This document shows, piece after piece, positions 35,485 to 46,257 of a stretch of 64,000 nucleotides of DNA (position 1 is its first letter; each line of letters starts with the position of its first letter). Made by a program: the position numbers and the translations under genes. The stretch lies in NCBI GenBank assembly GCA_027422505.1, contig JAPQWV010000495.1:171001-235000 (forward strand), given 5' to 3'. Origin of the DNA: Craterostigma plantagineum. Taxonomy: Eukaryota; Streptophyta; Magnoliopsida; Lamiales; Linderniaceae. Below the pieces are notes generated by a model. The model saw only the letters and a list, made by a program, of their open reading frames with translations. It did not search any database and was not told the DNA's origin.

Positions 35485-35869
35485 GTGCCATCAATAGTAT
35501 AAAGCCGAGCATTAGACTATGGCGTGTTCATGCATGAGTGAGTCTCTGTTATAATAAAATGGGACGTGATGAACCTGCAACTTTCATGGCAGACACACTT
35601 TGTAATTAATTTACAACGATTATTGCTTTGCTAGAGATGATAATGATGATAGCAGCAGCTTAATGAAACATGTTGTCATGGGTCTCGGCTCCATTATTTT
35701 GCTTATAATTGCTTCAGCGCAGACCATAATTTGTCAAAGCAAACCTCTTTTCTGTATATGTTTACAATTTAATTCACACACGCATTTCCTCATCATAATA
35801 CGACATACGTTCCTTTTCTTCCATTAGAGGAAACGAACTCATATTAGTTCTTTTTTATATGATTTCCCG

Positions 35870-35925
35870 AACCCGATCGGATTCGGGTAAAACCCGAATA
35901 CCCGAACCCGAACGCCCACCCCTAG
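35870..35925. mobile_element. Short MITE remnant (CCCGAACCCG type)
   Basis: About 55 bp ending in AACGCCCACCCCTAG, the typical end of a hAT-type MITE, directly downstream of the PPR copy at 36 kb. Only one end is present, so it is truncated. Confidence 0.45.
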
Positions 35926-36003
35926 AAGAGATCACAGAATCACATTTCCATCCAGCACAGCACATTTGTTAAGTTTGGAAGTTGGAACTCTTTTCATATG
36001 TCA

Positions 36004-37654
36004 TCAATCGAACAACGGTTCCTTGACCAAAAGGTTCATCTTCTCATGTAAGAAAACAAGTACATCTTCTCTTCCTTGTTTCAAGAGTAATTTCCTCAGC
36101 TTCCCGAAGGTATGCCTACCTGGTCTTATGCCTCTTTCCATCATATCCTCCATGAAAATGCACGCCCTAGACACGTCCCCCTTCTCACACAGTCCATTTA
36201 TAAGCGCAGAGAATGTGTGCATGCTCGGAGAAAACTGTTTCTTTTCCATATATCTCCACACCTTTAGAGCTCTTTCGACTTCATCTCTCTCACAGAACAT
36301 CTTTATCATCATCGTGTAAGTGTCTGCATCTGCCTCGCAAGTTTCCATCATCTTACGAAACACCTTAAAAGCCTCATCTGTCTCCTCACAACCGATCAAG
36401 CCATTTATGAGGATATTACAGGTCCTAGAGTTGGGCCTCACCCCTTTCTTCTGCATCTCGTACACAACTTTATACGCGTTTTGGAACTTATTTACTTTGC
36501 AGAAAGCACTAATCAATGCGTTATATGCAGCCACGTCGGGGTTAACTCCACTTCTCTCCATTTGAAGGAATGTGTCAATAGCATCCTCAATTCTATTTTC
36601 AATCCCGTATGTATGTATCAAGACACTGTAGATAAACGACGTAGGCTGAACTCCATTGAATTCCATCTCGGAAATAACTTCAACTGCTTCATCTGTTCTA
36701 CCCGCTTTACAAAGGATGTCAACCATAATCCCATACGTCACGATATCTGGAGTACAACCAGAATCGGTCATTTCACTGAATATTTCCCTAGCTTTAGGCA
36801 AATTGGGATATCTTCCCCAGCCTTCAAGCAAAATGCTATAGGTCTTGCAATCTGGGACAAACTGACCTTTAATGGAATTAAAAATCTCCTGAGCTTTCCG
36901 GACATTCTTAGACTTGCACAAAGCACTCAACAGCCCGTTAAATGCAGCTAAATTCGGAGTTATGCCATATTTAGTCATTACATTGAACGTATAGACTGCT
37001 TCATCCACTTTCTGCGCCCTCGCATACTTCCTCATGATTATACAGAAAGTCTCCATATTTAGCAATCCTTTGCTCCTCATGCTGTTGACGAGATCCCACA
37101 CTATTTCATACTGTCTTATCTTAGCCAAGGACTCGATCATTACATGGTGCGCTCTGATACTATGGGAATAATGGCGTTGATTGCCGGACCATTCAAAGAA
37201 ACGATGGGCCAACATTCCTGCATTTTCAAACTTCTCCAGCACTTTTTCAACTATGTCTTCCGAAACCCTTACACCGCTCTGATCAAGCGAAATGTCAATG
37301 CCTACTTTGGGGCAAGAAGTCATTAATTTGCAGATTTTTTTCACTATATCAATTGAATCTTGAGCTGTATCTTCTGAATTATATAGTCTGCGAGCAATCA
37401 AAATCCTAAATTTGTTCCTAAGTTAACAGAATTTCACAAAAAGCTCCTACCTGTTGAGTTTACACTTTACAGAATAACTCGAGTGAGCATTTTATCAAAC
37501 ATATTGAAAGCACAAGTTGACGGACGAAACATTGATCTTCTCAATTAAATACAAAATCGGAAGGGCACGACTCTCTAGAGTAGAAATTAGAAACTTACGG
37601 CTGCGCGCGCTCCCTGTGTACTCTTCTTGGGATAGAATTCCTCAAAGATGACAT
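36004..37654 (-). CDS. Chimeric gene: UTP11 exon 1 spliced to a P-class PPR protein (copy 1)
   Basis: Exon 2 (36004-37417) encodes a PPR protein like Arabidopsis At1g77360, with motifs such as TFCIIMRKYARAQKVDEAVY, NGLLSALCKSKNVRKAQEIF, YSILLEGWGRYPNLPKAREI and HEKMNLLVKEPLFD at the end. Its frame has no ATG at its N-terminus: it opens from the acceptor AACTTAG as AAC AAA TTT AGG ATT TTG ATT GCT CGC. A copy of UTP11 exon 1 lies upstream (37599-37654, MSSLRNSIPRRVHRERAQ) with its GTAAGT donor. It leaves two bases of a codon and exon 2 supplies the third, so the spliced frame is exact and gives 489 residues. The predicted N-terminus (IPRRVHRERAQPNKFRILIA) is basic and without acids except one Glu, so it could act as a mitochondrial signal. 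The PPR part would bind organellar RNA. Confidence 0.8.
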
Positions 37655-37859
37655 TTTTACGAGCCTAGCTGAAGGGTTTGGAAACAAAAATAAGAATATA
37701 AAAAAAAAGAAAAAACAAAAATAGCTTCTACACACTAACCGAGATACAAGAGCAAAGCAACACCGAATTCGAGCAAAAATGGCGGAAGCTTTCTGAAAGA
37801 ATAGCAGAGATTGAAGCCGCCGATGAGAGAGAGGGATGACACTATGACAGTGTCATAAC

Positions 37860-38461
37860 TAGGGTTGCAAACGAACCGAATCGAATCGAATATCATAATA
37901 TTCAATTTGTATTCGTTAATTTTTCCAAGTATTCGTACTCGATTCGATTCGTATTCGAATCCTAAAAATCGATTCGATTCGATTCGATAAGATATTCGAA
38001 TATATTCGCGAATATTCGAATATTCGAAAGAAAATTTCAATTTTTTCCCCATAAAACCTGTTAGAATTAAAAAATAATTCCGAAAAATTACAAAATCTAA
38101 GAAACAACTCAATGTCCGTATTTGCTTTTTATTTTTACACTTGGAGCGTGAGTTAAATAGATGAAGGGTTTGCTTTATTTCCTTTTATGGGTCAAAACAA
38201 ATAAATAATTTGGGTCTAATATTTTATTTCGGCTTACAAGTATATATATAATATATATTATTTAAATATATATTACATTAAACGAATCGAATATTCGTTA
38301 ATCGAATCGAATACAAACATATTCTTATTCGTATTCGAAATTATTCGAATCATAAAAAGTATTTGTATTCGTATTCGTATTCATTTATTTCGAATTCGAA
38401 TCTTAAATTTCGAATCGAATCTCGAACCGAACCGAAAATATTCGGTTCATTTGCAACCCTA
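37860..38461. mobile_element. hAT-type MITE in copy B
   Basis: The ends are TAGGGTTGCAAACGAACCGA and, inverted, TAGGGTTGCAAATGAACCGA, flanked by GTCATAAC (37852-37859) and GTTATAAC (38462-38469), an 8-bp duplication with one mismatch. The inside is rich in ATTCGAAT and GATTCGATTCG repeats. It separates the chimeric PPR gene from the upstream site II block. Confidence 0.85.
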
Positions 38462-39159
38462 GTTATAACCCGAGCAAAGATGATGAGACTAAATGGGCCT
38501 ATAAAAGTTGGGCGTAGCCCATTAATTTAGTAGTTTCCATTATAGCTTTTGATCCATTAATATGCATTTAAATACTGGTATTGTGATGCGTGGACGGGTA
38601 AGCAAAATGAATTAAGTTTCTTCATCTTCTTCATCTCGTCTCTCTTGACATCTCTGTCTCTTCTCTCGATCATCTCTGTATCTTCCTCTCTCGATCTCTC
38701 TATATCAGTCTATTTCTCACCCGATCGTCTTTCCATCTTCGATCGTCCTTCGATCTTCATCTCTTTCCTTATATATAAGCAAGCACGCCAAGTGCATATA
38801 AGCTGTTCGAATAAAGTACACGTAAGACTTCGACCTAATAACGGGTCGGGATCTTACAGAGATATAGTCGTCGATCGATAACCTATATGTTGGGCGGCCC
38901 ATCGAATTAGCGAATACTAATTTAATGGTCTGTCTAGATGGGGTGATAACCGATAGTGAACAAATAAAATGGGCTTAGAAGAAGACCCAATTCAATTTCA
39001 TATCTATGTAATTTGATTATTTCTATGTACATCAATAGTATAAAGCCGAGCATTAAGTTAAGACAATGAAAGGACTATGGCGACGTGATGAACCTGCAAC
39101 TTTCATGGCAGACTCACTTTGTAATTAATTTATAACGATTATTGCTTTGCTTGAGATTG

Positions 39160-40440
39160 AAGACTGTACGCATTAGCTAGTATTTATTCTTTGTTGCTCT
39201 GTTTTGTTAAGCTAGTTAGTTTTCTATTTTACACTTAGCTAGATATTCTTCCACTAAAGCTTTTGTATAAACGCGGAACTTGTCATATGCTGGGAGGCTT
39301 TGCCTCATAAATTCAGTCCTAATGGCTACCCACGGTTACTGGGGGTCCATATTTCTCCTCCCTAAAGCTGTCTCTAAAGAGGTGGATAGGGTCTGTCGGG
39401 ATTTTCTGTGGGGCAAGAAAATGCAGGGCAATGCGGTACCTCTGATTAATTGGGACTCTGTTTGTTGGCCTAAGCAAATGGGTGGACTTCACATCAGAGA
39501 ATGTGGGAGGTGGAATGAAGCATTAGCAGGTAAACAAATATGGGATATCACTAAGGAGGTGAACTCATTGTGGATTAAATGGATCAATGTAATCTACTTA
39601 AAAGGGACTGATTTCTGGGAATTTCAACCTTCTGCCGACTCGTGTTGGCACTGGAAGAAATTGCATCGACTGAAACTGAAGTTCAGAGAAGGATACAGGG
39701 GGGATAAATGGGTCATGGCGAGGGATGGTTGCTACACTGTTGCTACTGGATATCAATGGCTCAAAGGCAGTGGTACCATCTTCCCTTTCAGCCGTGCGGT
39801 ATGGAATAGATACAATATTTCCAAACACTCTTTCTTGCTGTGGTTGCTGGTACAGAAGAAGATTCTGACAGTGGATAGATTGGAGAGATGGGGGATACAG
39901 GTTGAGAACACTCGCTGCTGCTTGTGTGATGGGGCTGAAGAATCAATTACACATTTGTATATGGAGTGTAGTTTCAGTCAAGACCTAATTCGAAGAATCA
40001 GTGCTTGGCTGAACCTGAGGATATCCATTCAAACATTCCCGTCCATGTGTGATTGGCTAATGGTCCTAAGCAAGAAGAGAAATACACATTCTGGCATAAG
40101 CATTGCTTGTGTTGCGGCCATGCTTTATCATATTTGGGGCGAGAGGAACAGACGCAGACATGCCAAGGGGCAGCAGACTGGGGACCAGATTTTTCATACG
40201 ATCAAGAGGGAAATGGCCTGGAGGATTCAAGCAGTGTGTCGTGTAAAGAATGCTAAGAAATATGAAGTTTACAATAGAGTGTGTTGTTTAGAGAGTTAGC
40301 TCTGATAGTAGTGGCGTTTTAGCTGAGGTTTGTGCTGAGGTGGTGCGTGATAAGATGGAACAAATATTGATGTATCTCTTGAGGCAGTGGTAAATGAAAA
40401 CTCAGTTTACCAAAAAATAAATACAATGTACAAAGCAATA
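39160..40440 (+). mobile_element. 5'-truncated LINE (reverse transcriptase C-terminus with zf-RVT)
   Basis: An open frame of about 339 codons (39280-40299) shows the thumb end of a plant non-LTR reverse transcriptase (YAGRLCLINSVLMATHGYW, then VCRDFLWGK and CWPKQMGGLHIRE). It is followed by the zinc-binding zf-RVT domain (FSRAVWNRYNISKHSFLLWL and CCLCDGAEESITHLYMEC). The polymerase core and endonuclease are missing. It sits inside duplication copy B at a site that is empty in copy A. Its frame is intact over this part, suggesting a fairly recent insertion. Confidence 0.85.
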
Positions 40441-40444
40441 AATC

Positions 40445-40885
40445 ATTTTAGCACTTTCATACATGAAACTTTCCACCTCCTAAAATCCCCTCTTCTCTCA
40501 AGTGCTCGACTGACAGAAACGCTCAAATTGAGCTTAGATTTGATTTGTACATGGTATTAGAGCGGGAAGATCCGACTCAATTAAAAATATATATGGCGGG
40601 TTCGAAAAGAATGGCGTTCCCGTCCGATTAAAAAAAAATGAATTGGGTTCACACGTGAGGGGGAGTGTTGAGATGGTCACGTGTGGTGTGAGGACAAAAA
40701 TGTCCCACATCGAAAGTGCAAAGAAAAATTATATGGTTTATAAGTTTGATGGGTCACTCCTCCTAACATTAATTGGTTTTAAGAAGGAATCCTATCAAGC
40801 TTATACCGGATACCCTTTCTTCGTGTGCCGCATGTACATGGGCCTCGATAACGGATAAAATACCGGAGGCTCGGCCCGAATTCCT
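40445..40885 (+). mobile_element. TRIM/Copia-type remnant with PBS and PPT
   Basis: TGGTATTAGAGCGG at 40551 resembles the initiator-Met primer-binding site of Copia and TRIM elements. GTGAGGGGGAG followed by TGTTGAGATGG at 40665 resembles a polypurine tract plus LTR start, and the following sequence has the LTR-like block ATGTCCCACATCG. The internal domain is only about 110 bp, as in TRIMs. The 5' LTR seems incomplete. Confidence 0.55.
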
Positions 40886-41235
40886 ACAGAGATGATAATG
40901 ATGATAGCAGCAACTTAATGAAACATGTTGTGATGGGTCTCGGCTCCCATTATTTTGCTTATAATTGCTTCAGCAGACCATAATTTGTCAAATTAGACCT
41001 CTTTTCTGTATATGTTTACAATTTAATTCACACACGCATTTCCTCATCATAATACGACATACATTCCTTTTTTCCATTCATCAACTAAAATTTCGCCAAG
41101 ACTGGTGTTACCAACTGCATCACATTTTTATTTTTTCTAACCAAAACAATCATATAAAGTCAAGTAACCTATTGGGCTTTTGTTGAAATATAGGAAACGA
41201 ACTTATATTAGTTCTTTAATATGATTCCCGACCAT

Positions 41236-42240
41236 TAATATATATATATATATATAGAATAGTTTATAATAAGCAAAAGCTTGCTCTGAGTCGCTTGATT
41301 AGCATTTAAGCATAGTCGAACTTTTTGCCTATTTTAATTATAGACCAAGTCAGTCCCCGATTCGTGCTTGATATCATCTCATGGACCACTAACAGCTAGA
41401 AAGTCAAAACTCACACTCGACTTTAGTATTATATGCATGTTGTTAGAGGTTGGGGCTGGGCCACGCATGAAAGAACATTGCTTTGTGTACTGCGTATTAT
41501 TTATACTATAATAATTCAGTATACCATCATCTTTCGTTAGCCGATACCAATGCTTTACATCATAGGTAAAACCCTCACTTCTCAAAATTGAAAATAATTG
41601 GCAATGTTTGGTAAATTGGTTTTCAGCAGAGATCCCTTGTACTCACATTAATTCCAAAGGCTATAGTATTATAATTTTTTTTTTTAAATTTTCACTATAA
41701 AAGAAAGAAAGAAAAATAGGAGTATAGTTACAGCGTGCATGATATCGCTAATGCGCAACAAGCGGTAGCGTTCTACCGACTCCCAGCTTATTTGTAGTAT
41801 AAATAATAAATTCTTTATAATATAGCAAGGCGTCTTTTTATTTCAACTGTCACTAGAGCACATGATTGTGTGCTTTCCCAAGCTTATAACTGATACACAT
41901 CTTCGCTGTACTTGAATGAATACCTTTCTTTCAATAGGTTATAAGCATCATAAGCTCATGCTGTATCATCATTCTTCTCAGGAAGAAAAGAAGAAAAAGA
42001 AAAGGAATGTTGGCCATTTTATCGTCATGCATGGCTATATAAATGCAAGTTAGTTAGCCAGCTTAATTTGTCTGCAAGAAATGAGTAGTTATCGATTTGT
42101 TCTTCTTGAAAGAAACTCGTGATATGCTATTACTCTTCCACGTATATTCTTGTATTTGATATAAACTACATCTGATGTACGCCATATAGTGCATGAACTA
42201 GCTAGTACAAGAATATATGCTTTCGTCCAGATGGGAAAGA
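41236..42240. other. Intergenic AT-rich DNA
   Basis: Apart from a (TA)n run at 41238-41256, no gene or repeat with recognisable ends is seen. Confidence 0.5.
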
Positions 42241-42246
42241 AAAAAT

Positions 42247-42885
42247 GTTGGGTCACTTACATGACGAGGAAACTCCTCTTCTTCATCCCCAAGACGAAAT
42301 TACCGAAATCTAAAGAGGTAAGGCATGCACCGCCATCCATTTTTGTGTTAGAGAGACGTTGATTTGAAGGCCGGATATTCTCTAGAATCGCGTTTGGAGT
42401 TCACTTTCCAAAGACAATATTTCGTCCCGGGATAAGACTAGAGAAAACTTTGTTATATCGCTCGTAAAATCAATGTCATTGTGTCGATGTCTCTGCGTTT
42501 ATTTATAGCCCAAGTTTCGACCGGTTATGTCTGTTCATAAGAGACATAATCCTTCCAAGGATGGTGTCTGTTTGAGAACAGATATTTCCTTTGAAGCCAA
42601 GTACCTATTCGGGTATACACCCTTTCGGACGAAGAGGTTTTCAGGGTAAACCATGCACACCTTTTGGGTGTGTACGCACCGTTTCGGGACGGGGCGCTGC
42701 CCCGCACCCCGCAGGGGCACTAGGGGCGCTGCCCCTAGACCCCGCTAGGGGCGCTGCCCCTAATACCCTGCAAGGGGGCGCAGCCCCCTTGACCCCTGCT
42801 TCGCTTTGGGTTCCGACATAAAACGTTCTCCGAGCGTGCACTCCGCACCTCCTAACCCGGATACATTTTATGTCCCAATTACACT
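42247..42885. repeat. GC-rich palindromic repeat block, possible LTR piece
   Basis: The part at 42690-42795 is built from GGGGCGCTGCCCC-type palindromes alternating with TAGACCCCGCTAG-type units. The preceding 400 bp starts TGTTGGGTCACTTAC and is unlike the neighbouring genes. Similar modules occur in plant LTR retrotransposons, but no partner LTR, primer site or target duplication was found, so the class is open. Confidence 0.4.
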
Positions 42886-42991
42886 AAAATATATAACATT
42901 TTGCAGCTTTTTGGTCTGATAAATTCTGCATCTACGTCGTAATACTTTTACTAAGGACTCAAAGAACTGGAATTGGTTTTTTTTTGTTGAG

Positions 42992-44343
42992 ATGTTCAAG
43001 TTTAGGGAACATAATAATAATAATCCATGGAAAATGCTATGCGAAGCAACTGAAGAGCAGAGAAAGCATGCTTTGGCTGCTGCTGTGGCTGCTGCAGAAG
43101 CTGCTGTGGCTGCTGCAAATGCTGCAACGGAGGTCGTCCGCCTCACTAACATTAACAAACCATACGAACTACAAAAGAAGATTAAGTATTTCGCAGCTGT
43201 TAGAATCCAGCGTGCTTACCGTGGACATCTTGTGAGTTTTGTTTATCTTGGCCCCTCGATTTTTTAAGGTTATTATTACTCTTGAGTTTTATATAATAAC
43301 CATATGAATGAAGGCTAGAAAGGCGCTGGGTGCTCTAAAGGGACTAGTCAAGCTTCAGGCAGTGATTCGTGGGGATTTAGTGAGGAGAAAAGTCGTCAAG
43401 GCATTAGCGTCGATGATGTTCTCCAGCCTACCATCATCGACTCTGTCTGACTTTTTATATGTTGATGGGGAAGCAAGACGAAGAAGAAGAAGAAGAAGAA
43501 GAAGAAGCATTAGCCAAAGGGAAGATTCCTCCGGGGTACATATTTTGTGTTTGTTTACTTACTTGTTCAGATTTTGACCACTCTACTCTCCTCTCCTCTA
43601 TCTAAAAACGCAAGATTCATTTATTATGAATGAGGCGACAGGTTCAACGAAGGAGTTGGGACTTGAGCTTGGTTTCCAAGGATGAGATGGAAGCAGCAAG
43701 GCGTTCACAGAAGAAGCAAGAAGCTATTGCTAAAAGGGATCGAATGAAGCAGTATTCATATTCACTCAGGGTAGGTCATAAATAAGAGATTTTCTTTTTT
43801 TTCTTTATACTATCACAGTGGAATCCTTTTCATTTGCTTTGTTTTTTTCAGGAACTGAGAAATGATCAATCGTACTCAGAGAATAGAAAGAGCCGCCGTC
43901 GATATGGAGAAGGTGACAAGTTGAACCCCTTCTTCTATTATTGTTCAGACAACAGATTTGGCGACCTCACACAAATGAAGCTTAAAGAAGAAGAAGAAGA
44001 AGCATCGACTAGTAATAGTATTACACCACCGAGGAGATCTTTCAGTTACGTAAAACATGGAGACCATGGTTGTTCCTTACCGAGCTACCCTGTTTTATTT
44101 CCAACTTACATGGCTGCCACAGAATCTACCAGTGCAAAGTCAAGGTCGCTCAGTACTCAAAGGCGAAGGCTGATGAGATTCCATGAATCATACTCAACCC
44201 AACCAATGAGTTTCAGAAGAAAGACCATCACCCAACAACAACGACAAACAGGGAAGGGCACCTTACTTAGATCATCATTGATCTTTTGGTCATTTATGTA
44301 TTGTCGGTTCAGATTGTTTTTACGTATGTTTTGTTGCAATTGA
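42992..44343 (+). CDS. IQ67-domain (IQD) calmodulin-binding protein
   Basis: Four exons are predicted: 42992-43231, about 43314-43534, about 43643-43770, and about 43852-44343. The protein has an Ala-rich helix (AAAVAAAEAAVAAANAA), then the IQ67 region with FAAVRIQRAYRGHLARKALG across the first intron and ALKGLVKLQAVIRGDLVRRK. The first intron position inside the IQ motif is typical of IQD genes. A run of ten Arg from an AGA microsatellite follows (about 43478-43507). The third exon carries SWDLSLVSKDEMEAARRSQ, and the last exon has the DUF4005-type motif FPTYMAATESTSAKSRS. IQD proteins bind calmodulin and microtubules and act as scaffolds in cell-shape control. The extreme C-terminus (SLIFWSFMYCRFRLFLRMF) is hydrophobic and unusual; the last few codons may be read-through of an older stop. 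Confidence 0.85.
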
Positions 44344-44684
44344 AATTGTCTGCGAATATATTATCAATCAATTTTCCGCTTCAACAAATTACAACGAGTT
44401 CATCAGTCAGACATTGTAAAATTACCAGAATCTTGTACGTTCTTAGTTCTCGATCGGGTTAATTTAATTACAAGGGCTCGTCTCGGCTTGGCTTGGCTTG
44501 GCTTGGCGCCGTAAGAAAGAAAAGTCAAAGAGATTGTGTAAAAGTCAATCCATCTCTTTTGACCAACATCTTGATATTTGTTCATCTTTTTCTTCAATCA
44601 TTTTCCATTCTATGCGTCTCACTTTCGCCCAAAAACAACAATTGAAGAGTCGATTCAAGCTCGGCAATAGCAGATACACAGGCC

Positions 44685-46257
44685 ATGTCAACAATTGCTC
44701 AATTCTCGTGTTTCTCTTCGTTGGTAAACGGCCGTAGATTCCAGATCCACTCTAGATCGCGATATGATCGAACCAATGTGATGCCCGGAAAGGTAGTTAA
44801 ACCTACTTTCTTTCTTCTTCTTCTTCTTCTTCTTCTTCTTCTTCTTCTTCTTCTTCTTCTTCTTCTTCTTCTTCTTCTTCTTCTTCTTCTTCTTTTTCTC
44901 AAAATACATTCATTTACGCTGGCGAAGCTTGATTTTGCTAGCTGGCTTGCTCATTAGGGCTTGACGAGTTCTTGATTTCGATTGACAAAATAATAATACC
45001 AACTGGTTGATTTTATGCTTAGTCGAAGATGATATTCATCTTAGGCAACTGTCCTTTTTGTAGAGGTACAAGCAGGGAAGTTGATTCACTTGATATTATT
45101 TCGTAGATGCAGTGTGCATATCATACGTTGAATATGGTGGAAACTGTAGGAATTATCGGCTCAGATTTTGAAAATTTCAAAGAGTATGTAGCTCGGAGTG
45201 CGTGAATGATATCCTTGGTTGCCGTGGAAGCTGTGAATGTGATGCCGGTGTGCTTTTTGTTGCTCAGGTCAACCCTAACTAACTTGTCTTCTTCAGGTGT
45301 TGCATGTTATGAGCGGCGATGGTCGTGGAGTAAAATCATCCAACTTGGAGGATACGACCACCGAAAGTTACGTGGATGATGCGCCAATATCACGGGATGG
45401 AACTTCTGTTACTACACCCTCTATCACAGATCCATCGAATGGCCGCTTTCATGAAGCTGTCACTTCTAGCCAGCCAAAAAAGGCAGCCATCATCCATGAT
45501 TTTTGTCTCGGAATCCCTTTTGGTGAGTGTTGATTTATGGGCTTGGGAATTCATTCACCTCTTTAGAAAAAACAATGTAATCTGCGTTTGATCAGTTCCA
45601 TTCTATCTTAACCACAGGTGGGCTTGTCGTGAGTGGCGGACTTGTTGGATTCATTTTCTCCAGAAATTTTGGCAGTTTGAGCCCTGGTGTGGTTGTTGGA
45701 GGTGCTCTGCTGGCCCTGAGTACTTTTAGTTTGAAGGTCTGGAGACAAGGAAAATCCAGCTTACCGTTCATATTGGGTCAAGCAGGTAACTCATTTTCAG
45801 ACAATAGAAAGAGATTCTGAAAATTAGCTCTTCGATTAGTGCTTTACTTTAAGAAAATAAAGAGTGGATTGGTAATTGATGTCGCCATGTTCATAGTATT
45901 AAAAGAACAACATGGTTAAATGGATCTTGCCTTGTTCTGAAACCTGCAGTACTCTCCGTGGCCCTCCTATGGAAGAATTATCAGGCCTATGCATTGGTAT
46001 GAGTTTTTCCCTCACCCAATATATACGTACATCTTTATATAATATGCCAAGATATTCAATTCCATTAGCATTGACAATGCACTCTTGCAGACTAAAAAGC
46101 TGTTCCCCACGGGGTTTAATGTTGTGATCAGGTATTTGTAACTAACTGTACATTTTTCTTTGCATTTCCTTTCTCTGATAACTTCATTCTCGTATCAGTG
46201 GTAACCCCCGCCTAAGAAGTTGAAGCCTTTGGCTTCTGCTGAATCACTGTAATCTTT
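44685..46257 (+). pseudogene. FATTY ACID EXPORT 1-like (TMEM14) gene, decayed 3' end
   Basis: The first exon starts at 44685 with MSTIAQFSCFSSLVNGRRFQ, a plastid transit peptide, and ends at a donor before a TTC microsatellite. Exon 2 (about 45297-45524) contains KKAAIIHDFCLGIPFG. Exon 3 has GLVVSGGLVGFIFSRNFGSL and LALSTFSLKVWRQGKSSLPF, diagnostic for FAX1. Exon 4 reads SVALLWKNYQAYAL and the next TKKLFPTGFNVVI. The following segment, which should code the last membrane helix (AAMLCFYSYV in relatives), is not found. The final exon SGNP...PKKLKPLASAES is out of frame by one base in a C5 run (46204-46208). FAX1 exports fatty acids across the inner plastid envelope. Either a splice choice skips the helix or this copy is dead. 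Confidence 0.65.
44806..44897. repeat. (TTC)n microsatellite in intron 1
   Basis: An almost uninterrupted TTC run of about 80 bp. Poly-Lys or poly-Arg frames on the opposite strand are artefacts of it. Confidence 0.95.

Larger units (their letters stand above)
33592..35872. repeat. Segmental duplication, copy A (UTP11 5' part and upstream)
   Basis: From intron 1 of UTP11 through its promoter and beyond to about 35872, this segment matches 37505-41235 in the same orientation. Shared blocks include the UTP11 exon 1, the TATGTTGGGCGGCCCATCG block, the GTATAAAGCCGAGCATTA block and the CTTCAGC/AGACCATAATTTGTCAA block. This copy contains MITEs at 34103-35484 that the other copy lacks. Confidence 0.85.
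37505..41235. repeat. Segmental duplication, copy B
   Basis: Partner of 33592-35872 in the same orientation, interrupted by about 1 kb of inserted DNA (37852-38865, containing the hAT MITE) and by the LINE and TRIM remnants (about 39150-40890). Homology resumes after each interruption, most clearly at TATAGTCGTCGAT (38866) and AGAGATGATAATGATGATAG (40890), and ends near a TATATA run at 41236. Confidence 0.85.

Noticed and set aside
36481..36951. 156-codon plus-strand frame, repeated on the minus strand at 53494-53964
   Set aside because: Antisense of the conserved PPR gene; conservation is explained by the PPR frame.
44688..44957. Poly-Lys, poly-Arg and poly-Leu open frames
   Set aside because: Produced by the TTC microsatellite in intron 1 of the FAX1-like gene.
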